Shown here piece after piece: positions 32,831-41,208 of a stretch of DNA of 41,560 bases. The stretch comes from Candidatus Poribacteria bacterium (GTDB lineage Bacteria > Poribacteria > WGA-4E > WGA-3G): the NCBI GenBank assembly GCA_009839975.1, contig VXOP01000359.1, positions 1 through 41,560 of the forward strand. Direction: 5' to 3'. The notes under the pieces are model-generated. The model was not told where the DNA came from, made no database searches, and was given only the letters and a program-made list of their open reading frames with translations. Both the position numbers and the translations under genes were made by a program. The stretch's first letter is position 1; every line of letters begins with the position of its first letter.

Positions 32831-35250
32831 AATGTTCCCTTTTTACCCCGTCGTAATCGAAACGGATCGCTTTTCACAATTTCAGTGATCAATACTGAAA
32901 CCTTATAATCATTTGCTTCAAGGTGTGCTACAATCCGATCCACAGTCGGTTTGTCGTAGTATTCTAACCCTCTCCCTAAAGCATAAATCAACATCTTTTC
33001 TGTTAAGCATTTAGCGAACTGTTTCTTTCTGTTTATAAGAATCTGTTTTAGGTCTGCTATCCCTTGAAATGATGTGCCATCCGGTAGTTGTCCTGCAGTA
33101 TCAATAGCGAGTTCACCATCCTTTTCGCGGAACTTTCCGATGGCATCAAAGTTTTCCATTGCAAATCCAATAGGATCCATCTTCGCATGACAGTTAGCAC
33201 AACCCGGATCATCACGGTGTTGTTCAAGGCGTTCCCGTAAAGTAGTGCCAGTAATCGCTTCATGATCCTCTTCTAATTCAGGGACATCTAGCGGTGGAGG
33301 CGGCGGAGGTGCACCGAGTATCTGCTCAAGCACCCAACGACCCCTTTTGACTGGAGATGTGCGAGTCGGATTTGAAGTTACCGTCAACACACTGGCATGT
33401 GTCAGGATACCACCACGGTTATGGTTTTTTAAAGCAACACGTTGAAATGCCTCGCCTTTAATCGGTTCGCCTTCTGCATTTCTCCAGATACCGTAATGTC
33501 CCGCCAAACGTTGATTGAGAAAAGTATAATCTGCATCAAGTATATCAATGATACTCCGATCTTCACGGATAATTGATTCCAGAAACAGTTCTGTCTCTTT
33601 CAACATAGATACACGCAGTTTATTAGAAAAACTTGGGAAACGTTCAGGATCAGGCGTAACAGTGTCTAACCTCTGAATTTGTAACCATTGCGTGCCAAAG
33701 TTACTTGCTAATTCACTCGCCTTCGGATCTGCTAGCATCCGCTGAACTTGTGCATCAAGCGATTCAGTCAGCTGGTTTTTCTCTGCCAATTCAAGTAACG
33801 TATCATCTGGAATACTGCTCCACAAGAAGAAGGATAGACGTGAAGCAAGATGAAATTCATCTATAGGTTGTGGTTCGTCAGTCTGTGGACGATCATCTAA
33901 CTCCAACCTAAACAGAAACTTCGGTGAGCAAAGAATGACCTTTATGGCTTGCTGAATGCCGGCTTCCCATTTAGCACCACCCGCCTGGACAGATTCAACA
34001 TATTGCGTCAGCTGTTCTACCTCGTTTTCTGTTGGCGGACGACGATATGCCTTGCGCAGTAAACGTGTTAGGACTTCACGGGTCTGGTCTATTTGTGGGA
34101 TGTCTGGTGTGCATGCTAATATTTCCAGATGCGATTTAGGTCTTGTTTCCAAAGGTCCTACCGATGTGATAGAACGTATTTGGAGTTTTGCTTGTGGCTC
34201 ACCCTGTTCAGCTTTCACCGTCGCTATTCCTGCGTTGTCAATATTCTCAATACCGGTAACAAGAAACCGAATTGTTTGAAGTTTCTTGGGATCACGTGAA
34301 GTGATATTAAAGATTTTGAGAATCTTGATTCTATTGTTTGTGGATGTGTCATAACCGACTAAACGTGCAAGTTCAACTTGAGGGGACACATCTTTCAAAT
34401 CTTTACCTTGGATGTATAGCGCGACCTGAACAGGTGTTTCGTTGGCTGTTTCGGCATAAAGCGTAGCACGGAAATATGTTTCTGCGTCGGGTAAGAGTTT
34501 GAGAGGACGCGCAGGTGTAAAAAATGGACCTGATTTCCACTGTTCTGTTGCGTTTGGATCAAGAACACGGTAACGCGCATCAGGAACATCTTTATGCCGC
34601 GGATTAAGATACTTCACGTTAATGTAGTTTGTGGATGGTTTCGGTGGATTCAATATGATAACACGTTTAGCAATCGCTTCCGCAGCCTCAAGGTAACGTT
34701 CCATCAGTAGCGGTGACATCGTTAGAACATCACCGATATTATCAAATCCGTGTCCAACATCGTCTGCGGGGAAGTTTTCGGTAGGATCAAAATCTGCTCC
34801 TAACAGATCGCGAACGCTGTTCTTATATTCAACTCTATTAAGTCTACGAACGGTGATGCGCCCCGGGTCCGGTTTGGCGTGACGACTTGCCTCTTCAATT
34901 GCAGCTTCAACATGCTGGAAAAAAGCCTCCATCTCTTCTGCGGGGGGTTGATCACTCCCCTCTGGTGGCATCTGGTCAGTCCTTAGCATATCTAAAACTC
35001 TCTCTATGACATCGTGATTCTTCAGTAACGCTTCGTTGTCTTCAATGGTATCAAGCGAGAGAGCTGCTTCAGGTTGATCGCCAGAATGGCAACTATAACA
35101 GTACTGTTCTAAGAATAGGACTCCTTCATCAGCAAAGTCTGGTGTGTCTTTTTCACTGAAACCCGATTTTAGCACAACAAACACCATCAGCACTATTAGA
35201 AAAATCGGCAATAATAGGTAGTTGTTGAAGATGACTGATTTTTTACGCAA
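32827..35250 (-). CDS. DUF1592 domain protein with haem-binding CxxCH motifs
   Basis: This is an 807-residue membrane-anchored protein (about 12-28 hydrophobic, LLLPIFLIVLMVFVVL). A cytochrome c-type motif, CYSCH (C51, C54, H55), follows, and another CxxCH is at C684-C687-H688 (CANCH). The order is DUF1587 (RRLNRVEYKNSVRDLLGADF), a ligand-binding-like linker, DUF1595 (RKAYRRPPTENEVEQL), DUF1592 (ASRLSFFLWSSIPDDTLLEL), DUF1588 (GGILTHASVLTVTSNPTRTS) and DUF1585 (the segment after IDTAGQLPDG). This is the full planctomycete-type module set. It starts with TTG behind AAGGAAAG. It normally works with a DUF1552 partner, present at 28292-29641. The periplasmic redox or oxidative role is inferred. 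Confidence 0.88.
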   Translation of the reverse strand: MRKKSVIFNNYLLLPIFLIVLMVFVVLKSGFSEKDTPDFADEGVLFLEQYCYSCHSGDQPEAALSLDTIEDNEALLKNHDVIERVLDMLRTDQMPPEGSDQPPAEEMEAFFQHVEAAIEEASRHAKPDPGRITVRRLNRVEYKNSVRDLLGADFDPTENFPADDVGHGFDNIGDVLTMSPLLMERYLEAAEAIAKRVIILNPPKPSTNYINVKYLNPRHKDVPDARYRVLDPNATEQWKSGPFFTPARPLKLLPDAETYFRATLYAETANETPVQVALYIQGKDLKDVSPQVELARLVGYDTSTNNRIKILKIFNITSRDPKKLQTIRFLVTGIENIDNAGIATVKAEQGEPQAKLQIRSITSVGPLETRPKSHLEILACTPDIPQIDQTREVLTRLLRKAYRRPPTENEVEQLTQYVESVQAGGAKWEAGIQQAIKVILCSPKFLFRLELDDRPQTDEPQPIDEFHLASRLSFFLWSSIPDDTLLELAEKNQLTESLDAQVQRMLADPKASELASNFGTQWLQIQRLDTVTPDPERFPSFSNKLRVSMLKETELFLESIIREDRSIIDILDADYTFLNQRLAGHYGIWRNAEGEPIKGEAFQRVALKNHNRGGILTHASVLTVTSNPTRTSPVKRGRWVLEQILGAPPPPPPLDVPELEEDHEAITGTTLRERLEQHRDDPGCANCHAKMDPIGFAMENFDAIGKFREKDGELAIDTAGQLPDGTSFQGIADLKQILINRKKQFAKCLTEKMLIYALGRGLEYYDKPTVDRIVAHLEANDYKVSVLITEIVKSDPFRLRRGKKGTL

Positions 35251-35337
35251 AATAACTTTCCTTTATTTTTGTTGAAACAGAGAAATTTGGATTGTCGGTA
35301 TTTATGGTAGATTATAGAATTATTTATACATTCTCCA

Positions 35338-35372
35338 AAGGTGCGATAAGGATATCGCACCTGCCGAGGAAT
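35338..35372. repeat. Solo arm of the CCGGTAGGTGCGAT repeat family
   Basis: AAGGTGCGATAAGGATATCG (35338-35357) followed by CACCTGCCGAGGAATG matches the right arm of the element at 31063-31097. The preceding 35301-35336 and the following 35373-35420 resemble the outer flanks of that element, so the left arm and centre have been deleted. Confidence 0.6.
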
Positions 35373-35488
35373 GAAAGTGTATGATTGTATTCAATATTCA
35401 CTATATTTCCCACTATTATATATAATAACGCATAATGCAGCGAAATGTCAAAGAAACTGTCTAACGAGCACTATCAATTTTTATAGTC

Positions 35489-36484
35489 TCAGGCATCTTT
35501 TACAATCAGAAGTTCATGCGATTTCTTGACATGTCCAGTTCCATTTTCAATCCGGTTCTTACCAATCCGGGTTTCGCCTTGTCCTAATGTATACCGCCAT
35601 TTTACCTCAAGAATCCGAAAATCAGCATACCACTGTCGAATCGTTTGGCAATCGTTATACGATAGCACAAAGCCTGCTTTATGTTGATGCAGCAGATCAC
35701 GTAGCAATTCATGGTTAAAACCTTTGTGATGGACAGGAAAATTACGTTGCGGATAGATACCCTTAAACATTTCACCTTCATCAAGATAATACGGAGGGGC
35801 GCAATATAGGAAGTCTTCAGCATGCATCGGCAAAGTGTCCTCAAATGTCCCTTGATGAACAGACACATTAGGACATCTGAAATTACGCACAGTTTGCAAT
35901 GTACGGCTATATCTTTCTGGAGATTCGTAGATTTTTGACATCCATCCGAGAAACCCAGGACCATAAGACAGGTTATGATTAAACCAGTAATGTGCCGCCA
36001 ATTCTAAAGGATCGGATATAAGGGATTCACCATTCCAATGTGCTTTAAGGCGAGTTTTGATCTCCGCGTATTGTGTTTTTGTGGGTTGCCACTGTTCAAG
36101 GTGTTCGGCAAGCGTGCTGCCACGTGAAAGCTGCACCTGCCAATAATTGACAAGTATATCAAAAATATCATAGGCACAGACCTGTATGTCAAGTTCTTTA
36201 GCACACGCAATCTCAACTGCACCTCCTCCCATAAATGGAGACACCAGTTTTTCCAGTCTATCAGGTAGTTGTTCTACTATATATCCAACAGCAAGACTTT
36301 TTCCACCAGCATAACGCAGTGGAAGTCCTCTATAACGTGCATATTTATGCTTACCATTACTTTTAAGTGAATCTAAGAATCTTACGCTTATAGATGTTCC
36401 AAGGAGATCTTGCTGCGTTTCTGCTGCGACTGTGTTTTGTCTTTGCGGTTGCGTCTTAAGAACGGGAGAATAGATTTTAGACAT
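35489..36484 (-). CDS. D12-class DNA adenine methylase, catalytic motif DPPY altered to APPY
   Basis: This 331-residue protein has the N6-adenine methylase layout of the D12 (Dam) class. Motif X/AdoMet binding is LRYAGGKSLAVGYI (56-69), motif I is SPFMGGGAVEIA (82-93), and the target-recognition middle is at about 120-210. The catalytic loop reads FLYCAPPYYL (225-234). Residue 229 is Ala (codon GCC, 35798-35800), where the family has Asp (codon GAC). Loss of that aspartate in the DPPY motif normally abolishes transfer to adenine. It may be an inactive DNA-binding relative, a single-base error, or a real divergent enzyme. There is no restriction gene beside it. The first 40 residues are poorly conserved. 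Confidence 0.78.
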   Translation of the reverse strand: MSKIYSPVLKTQPQRQNTVAAETQQDLLGTSISVRFLDSLKSNGKHKYARYRGLPLRYAGGKSLAVGYIVEQLPDRLEKLVSPFMGGGAVEIACAKELDIQVCAYDIFDILVNYWQVQLSRGSTLAEHLEQWQPTKTQYAEIKTRLKAHWNGESLISDPLELAAHYWFNHNLSYGPGFLGWMSKIYESPERYSRTLQTVRNFRCPNVSVHQGTFEDTLPMHAEDFLYCAPPYYLDEGEMFKGIYPQRNFPVHHKGFNHELLRDLLHQHKAGFVLSYNDCQTIRQWYADFRILEVKWRYTLGQGETRIGKNRIENGTGHVKKSHELLIVKDA

Positions 36485-36536
36485 CGGAATTAATCGTTTT
36501 GGACATTGGGAATTTGATATATTCTGTTAACTTGGG

Positions 36537-37322
36537 TTAATATAATTTTCCTTTGAGTTTGCCCCACGAAGTTGCCAACTTATCATTAGGTGATACAGAA
36601 AGCACACCTTCAATGCCCGCGTTCATCAGGTGCTGAATCTTTTTCTGTGAACGGGCTACATTGGAGATTCTCACCTCATCTATATACCCATCTAAATACG
36701 GGTTAGAACCGCGTCCAAGCCAAACCGATCTATCATTTGGCACGATATCGCCACCAATATTCCGTTCATTGTCCAACTCTCCATCAAGGTACAACTTAGC
36801 ATCACCAGAATTTGCATCGTAAGTACCAGCTATATGTATCCAGGTGTTAAGCGGTAAGGGTTTTTCTCCTATTACAGTTGCACTGACCCAATCACTAGTA
36901 GTAGTCGTCATTCGTAGTATAGATCTTTGATTGCTTCTTGGTCCTATTTTATAGGAACTCTCTTTTGTGACCCCGGTGCCCCCAGCTGATGAATGTGCAT
37001 TCAGATAGACCCACATCTCAATTGTGAGTTGGGTGACAAGATCAAGGCTTTCGCTATCAGGTATATCAACAAAATCTTTTGGCCCGTTTCCTCCAAAAAC
37101 GAGTCCGGATCCAAGTTTCCCATTATCCCATTTCGTACTTGCCATGAGTGTACCATGGTTTTCGTATTCAGATAAATCTTTGACAACATCACCATCACCG
37201 GTCTCAAATGTATACAATAGTACGGTGTTTGCATCTTGTGCATAAATAGACTGTGTTAGGATTAGTGCCATAGATACAACACATATCATCAATATCCCAA
37301 ACCGTAATAAATTAACCTTCAT
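36537..37322 (-). CDS. Secreted LamG/concanavalin A-like lectin domain protein
   Basis: This is a 261-residue protein with a signal peptide (LLRFGILMICVVSMALILTQ, cleaved after SIYAQ) and one LamG-like jelly-roll domain (34-225). Family phrases are LLYTFETGDGDVVKDLSEYE, NHGTL, KLGSGLVFGG, LTIEMWVYLNA, LPLNTWIHIAGTYD, KLYLDGEL and GYIDEVRISNVARS. Such domains bind glycans or calcium-linked surface ligands. AGGAGA stands before the ATG. A short C-terminal extension (GVLSVSPNDKLATSWGKLKG) follows. A carbohydrate-binding role fits the polysaccharide-rich region, but it has no catalytic part. Confidence 0.82.
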   Translation of the reverse strand: MKVNLLRFGILMICVVSMALILTQSIYAQDANTVLLYTFETGDGDVVKDLSEYENHGTLMASTKWDNGKLGSGLVFGGNGPKDFVDIPDSESLDLVTQLTIEMWVYLNAHSSAGGTGVTKESSYKIGPRSNQRSILRMTTTTSDWVSATVIGEKPLPLNTWIHIAGTYDANSGDAKLYLDGELDNERNIGGDIVPNDRSVWLGRGSNPYLDGYIDEVRISNVARSQKKIQHLMNAGIEGVLSVSPNDKLATSWGKLKGKLY

Positions 37323-37433
37323 AATCGTCTCCTAATGCTGTTGCAACTTCAAATTATTGGTCGTGAAAACATAACAAAAATGGTAGAAAGACAGGTACCT
37401 AGACTGTCTAATCCTATTTTTCAGGCAGATCCA

Positions 37434-37556
37434 AATAGTCGGGAATCGGAGTTCCCTCCTACAAGAGACGTCTTTTCTGTAGGAGCGATCTCCGAATCGC
37501 GACTCCTACAAAAAGAGATGTCTTGTAGGAGCGATCTCCGAATCGCGACCTTTGCC
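37434..37556. repeat. GTAGGAGCGATCTCCGAATCGC palindromic repeat cluster
   Basis: TGTAGGAGCGATCTCCGAAT occurs at 37478 and again at 37524, about 46 bases apart. The first copy closes as a hairpin with ACTCCTACA at 37510. A related inverted piece (GGAATCGGAGTTCCCTCCTA) precedes at about 37443. The direct copies share AGAGATGTCTT-like spacers. This is a third palindromic family, in the gap between the LamG gene and rnpB. Confidence 0.6.
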
Positions 37557-37593
37557 CGTAAATTAAGAATAAACACTCTACTAGGTATTGACT

Positions 37594-37936
37594 TGAGTTG
37601 AGAATAAGCCGGATTCTGTATTTGATGATCATTCATCTGGGATCAATGTTGCCATTAACCTCAAGCGGTTACCCGGGGACGAGGCGGGCACACCTTTGAA
37701 TGTCCCCCATTTTACCTTGCTCCAGATGGGGTTTACCGAGCTCCATAAGTCACCTTATGGACTGGTGCGCTTTTACCGCACCGTTTCACCTGTACAACGT
37801 TTTAGCACGTTGTAGTCTACTCTCTGTTGCACTTTCCATAGCGTTACCGCTCCTGGGGGTTACCCAGCATCCTGCCCCGTGGAGTCCGGACTTTCCTCAT
37901 CCTGATTTCAGGACGCGACCATCTACTCAACTCAAG
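37594..37936 (-). ncRNA. rnpB: RNase P RNA, class A
   Basis: The minus strand contains the conserved core of RNase P RNA, which processes tRNA 5' ends. Read on that strand from 37936, TTGAGTTGAGTAGATGG opens helix P1, followed by GAGGAAAGTCCGGACTCCAC. Further in are GCAACAGAGAGTAGAC, GGTGAAACGGTGCGGTAAAA and AACCGCTTGAGG, and the end is AGAATCCGGCTTA then CTCAACTCAA, which pairs with the 5' end. The length of about 343 bases and the P1 pairing agree with class A. The neighbours are a LamG gene and nrdJ, and there is no rnpA nearby. Confidence 0.94.
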
Positions 37937-38026
37937 TGTTCTCTAAGAATACCATATATTGGGTCGGTAGGCAATATAAATTGGCGTGCAGCCCGTTGAC
38001 GTCATCTATTACATATCTCGGACCTC

Positions 38027-38080
38027 CTCAATAAAAATAGGACTTACACAACCATTGACCCAAGTTGTGCAAGTCCTATT
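38027..38080 (-). terminator. Rho-independent terminator of nrdJ
   Basis: On the minus strand, AATAGGACTTGCACAAC (38080-38064) pairs with GTTGTGTAAGTCCTATT (38052-38036), a 17-base stem with one G-T pair, followed by TTTT. It stands about 20 bases after the nrdJ stop. Confidence 0.8.
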
Positions 38081-38100
38081 GGTATCAGTATAGTGAAGGT

Positions 38101-41100
38101 TTAGGAACAGCCGCTCGTTGCCCCGCAATTAGTGCATCGGTAGCAGATACCACTACGTACCATAATTGTTCCACATTCATGACATGGTGGTGCATCTCCG
38201 TGTCGGAGCGTTATAATTTTCTCACGATCTGCCCACGGGTTTGATTCGCCATTGTTCCCGTGTGCCTGGGATTGTGTATCCGCGGGTATCGCCATCTGTT
38301 CATCTAACTCAAGAACTTTAGCAGCCCTTTCTTGTGCTTCTTTCGGGAGAAACTCTTTACCGAGCCATCGGAAAACATAGTCAACAATTGACTTCGCCAT
38401 CGGAATATCCGGATCTTGTGTGAAGCCTGACGGTTCAAACCGAACATGGCTAAACTTATCAACCAATGACTCTAACGGCACGCCATACTGCAATGCCACA
38501 GAGATAAGGATAGCGATAGAATCCATCAGTCCAGCGATCGTTGATCCTTGCTTACTCATCGTAAGGAACACTTCACCCGGAGTGCCATCATCAAAAAAGC
38601 CGACGTGCATATACCCTTCATGCCCACCGACACTGAATTTGTGTGTTCTGGAATCTCGGGTGTCTGCAAGGCGTCTCCTGATGGGTTGTACACTAACTTC
38701 AGTTTCTGTGTCCTGCTGACTACTCGTTGAGAGCGGTTGACTGCCTTTACTGCCATCGCGATAAATCGCGAGACATTTCACGCCAAGTCGCCATGCCTCG
38801 ACATAAAGTTCTTTTATATCATCAACTGTTGCTTCATGAGGAATGTTCACAGTTTTTGAAATTGCACCAGAAATAAATGGCTGTACCGATGCCATCAACT
38901 TAAGCGGTCCCATGTGATGAATAAAACGCGTGCCGTGCTTACCACATTGCACTGCACAATCAAAGATAGGATAATGTTTGGATAATAGATGGGGTGCACC
39001 TTCAACAGTACCAGTACCACAAATAATCTCCTCAGCACCCGCAATCTCACTCGGATTGAAGCCGAGATACGTCAACAGATTAAAATCCTCAGCTGCAGCT
39101 TTATCAGCAGATATGCCTAATCTTTCAAGACACTCTTCTCCAAGGAAACCTGGTGCGAAAGCAAGATTAAGGTCAAACGCACTGGGTAACATCTCCTCAA
39201 CACGCGCAATATCTTCATCTGTAAAACCCTTGTACTTGAGAGATTCAGGATTGATAAAAGGTGTCCCTTCAAGTGTTCCTGTGCCAACGATATGCGTAAC
39301 AATTGCCTCAATATGTTGCGGTATGTAACTCAGTTTTTCCAATGCTTCTCGGACGCTCTGGTTGACAATTTTAATATAACCACCACCTGCTAACTTCTTA
39401 AATTTGACAAGTGCAAATTCCGGCTCAATACCTGTTGTATCGCAGTCCATTAGCAGCGCAATAGTTCCGGTTGGGGCGATCACACTGATCTGTGAATTGC
39501 GGTATCCCCAGATTTCTCCTTTTTCCTTGCAGATGTCCCAATCTTCGCGCGCTGCCTCAAACAATTCTGATGGACATGTCGTCGCATCAATCTTATATGC
39601 AGCATCACGATGCATGTTGATAACACCTAACATTGAATCACGGTTCTTCGCATAACCCGAAAAAGTACCGATACTTTTAGCGATTTCTGCACTCGTCAAG
39701 TAGCCATGTCCACTCAAGATAGCGGTAATAGCACCAGCATGACTGCACGCTTCGGGACTATCATAAGGTATACCTAACCGCATCAACATTGCACCTAAGT
39801 TCGCAAAACCGAGTCCGAGCGGACGGTATTCATGTGAACGTCTCGCTATCTTCGGGGTCGGATATGAAGATAGACTCACGATGATTTCCATCGCTGTGAT
39901 AAATACACGGACAGTTGCTCTAAATCCATCAATGTCAAAAGTGTCATCATCATTGAGAAACTTGACAAGATTGATACTTGCAAGGTTACATGCAGAATCA
40001 TCCAGGAAAAGATATTCACTACACGGATTGCTTGCATAGATACGATCAGTCTTTTTACAGGTATGCCATTTCTGAATTGTATCATCAAATTGCACACCAG
40101 GGTCAGCGCAAGCCCATGCAGCTTCAGCGATTTTTTCCATCAACTCCTTCGCTTGATACTCACCGGAAACTTCACCTGACACGCGATAGGTTGTTTGCCA
40201 AGCCTTGTCTTGTAGGTATGCATCCATAAAGATGTCAGGAATTCGTACCGAGTTATTACTGTTCTGTCCACTGACGGTACCGTAAGCTTCACCATTAAAA
40301 TCAGCAGGATACCCAGCCGCGATAAGTGCCTTCGCCTTCTCCTCTTCCTTCATCTTCCAATCAATATAATCGACAATCTCTGGATGGTCCATATCTAAAA
40401 TGACCATCTTTGCAGCGCGTCGTGTTGTGCCACCAGACTTAATACTGCCTGCCCATCTGTCAAATCCTTCAAGGAATGAAAGGACACCGGAACTTTCGCC
40501 ACCACTAGAGAGGTGTTCACCTTTAGCACGAACCCTACTAAAATTAGACCCTGTTCCACTACCATATTTGAAAAGTCGCACTTCGGCTTTTTGAAGATCA
40601 AGCATAGAATCCAATGAATCGTCTACACTTTGAATAAAACAAGCCGAGTTTTGCGGATATTGATATGCATTTTGCGTTGTGTTTACTTTCTGTTCTTCAC
40701 GATCCCAATAATAGTTACCACCACCACCTTTAATCCCGTATTCGTGAAATAAACCGCAGTTAAACCATACGGGTGAATTAAAAGCACCGCGTTGTGTGAC
40801 AAGAATATGTGTGAGTTCCATTTCAAACGTTTCAGCGTTTTCCTGTGTAGCAAAATACCCGCCGATTTCTTCACCAGCTCGACGAAGTGTGCGTGCAACG
40901 CGAGTAACCAATTCCCGTGCACTGCTCTCTGATTCTACATCAGGAACACCCGCTTTACGAAAATACTTTGAGGCAGCAATATCAGTCGCAAGTTGAGTCC
41001 AGAAAGACGGAACCTCAACCTGGTCCTGTTTAAATATGACGTTACCCTTCTCATTATAGATAGCAGAATCACGAATTTCCCATTCCAGTTCATCAAACGG

Positions 41101-41208
41101 ATGAACCGATTTTTTCGTAAAATAGCGAGCAAAGGTAAGTCCGGTCCCATCACCTTCTTTCAAATTTTGTGCTGCTTTATCAAGGTCTTTGATATTATCA
41201 GCAGACAT
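38101..41208 (-). CDS. nrdJ: Vitamin B12-dependent class II ribonucleotide reductase
   Basis: NrdJ makes deoxyribonucleotides for DNA synthesis using adenosylcobalamin as radical source, with or without oxygen. The 1035-residue protein has the redox and thiyl cysteines in the family order: C190 in NSACFIQSVDDS, C396 in NPCSEYLFLDD and C407 in SACNLASINL. The APTGTIALLMDCDTTG loop is also present. A C-terminal zinc ribbon has the CHECGTIM...CYRCTNCG pattern. AGGAGG (41216-41221) precedes the ATG. No cobalamin riboswitch is recognised upstream. The B12 enzyme, with no class I or III genes seen here, suggests a lineage living under variable oxygen. Confidence 0.95.
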   Translation of the reverse strand: MSADNIKDLDKAAQNLKEGDGTGLTFARYFTKKSVHPFDELEWEIRDSAIYNEKGNVIFKQDQVEVPSFWTQLATDIAASKYFRKAGVPDVESESSARELVTRVARTLRRAGEEIGGYFATQENAETFEMELTHILVTQRGAFNSPVWFNCGLFHEYGIKGGGGNYYWDREEQKVNTTQNAYQYPQNSACFIQSVDDSLDSMLDLQKAEVRLFKYGSGTGSNFSRVRAKGEHLSSGGESSGVLSFLEGFDRWAGSIKSGGTTRRAAKMVILDMDHPEIVDYIDWKMKEEEKAKALIAAGYPADFNGEAYGTVSGQNSNNSVRIPDIFMDAYLQDKAWQTTYRVSGEVSGEYQAKELMEKIAEAAWACADPGVQFDDTIQKWHTCKKTDRIYASNPCSEYLFLDDSACNLASINLVKFLNDDDTFDIDGFRATVRVFITAMEIIVSLSSYPTPKIARRSHEYRPLGLGFANLGAMLMRLGIPYDSPEACSHAGAITAILSGHGYLTSAEIAKSIGTFSGYAKNRDSMLGVINMHRDAAYKIDATTCPSELFEAAREDWDICKEKGEIWGYRNSQISVIAPTGTIALLMDCDTTGIEPEFALVKFKKLAGGGYIKIVNQSVREALEKLSYIPQHIEAIVTHIVGTGTLEGTPFINPESLKYKGFTDEDIARVEEMLPSAFDLNLAFAPGFLGEECLERLGISADKAAAEDFNLLTYLGFNPSEIAGAEEIICGTGTVEGAPHLLSKHYPIFDCAVQCGKHGTRFIHHMGPLKLMASVQPFISGAISKTVNIPHEATVDDIKELYVEAWRLGVKCLAIYRDGSKGSQPLSTSSQQDTETEVSVQPIRRRLADTRDSRTHKFSVGGHEGYMHVGFFDDGTPGEVFLTMSKQGSTIAGLMDSIAILISVALQYGVPLESLVDKFSHVRFEPSGFTQDPDIPMAKSIVDYVFRWLGKEFLPKEAQERAAKVLELDEQMAIPADTQSQAHGNNGESNPWADREKIITLRHGDAPPCHECGTIMVRSGICYRCTNCGATSGCS

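Noticed and set aside
37478-37550. Possible CRISPR array
   Set aside because: There are only two direct copies with a short related spacer, palindromic arms typical of intergenic repeats, and no cas genes.
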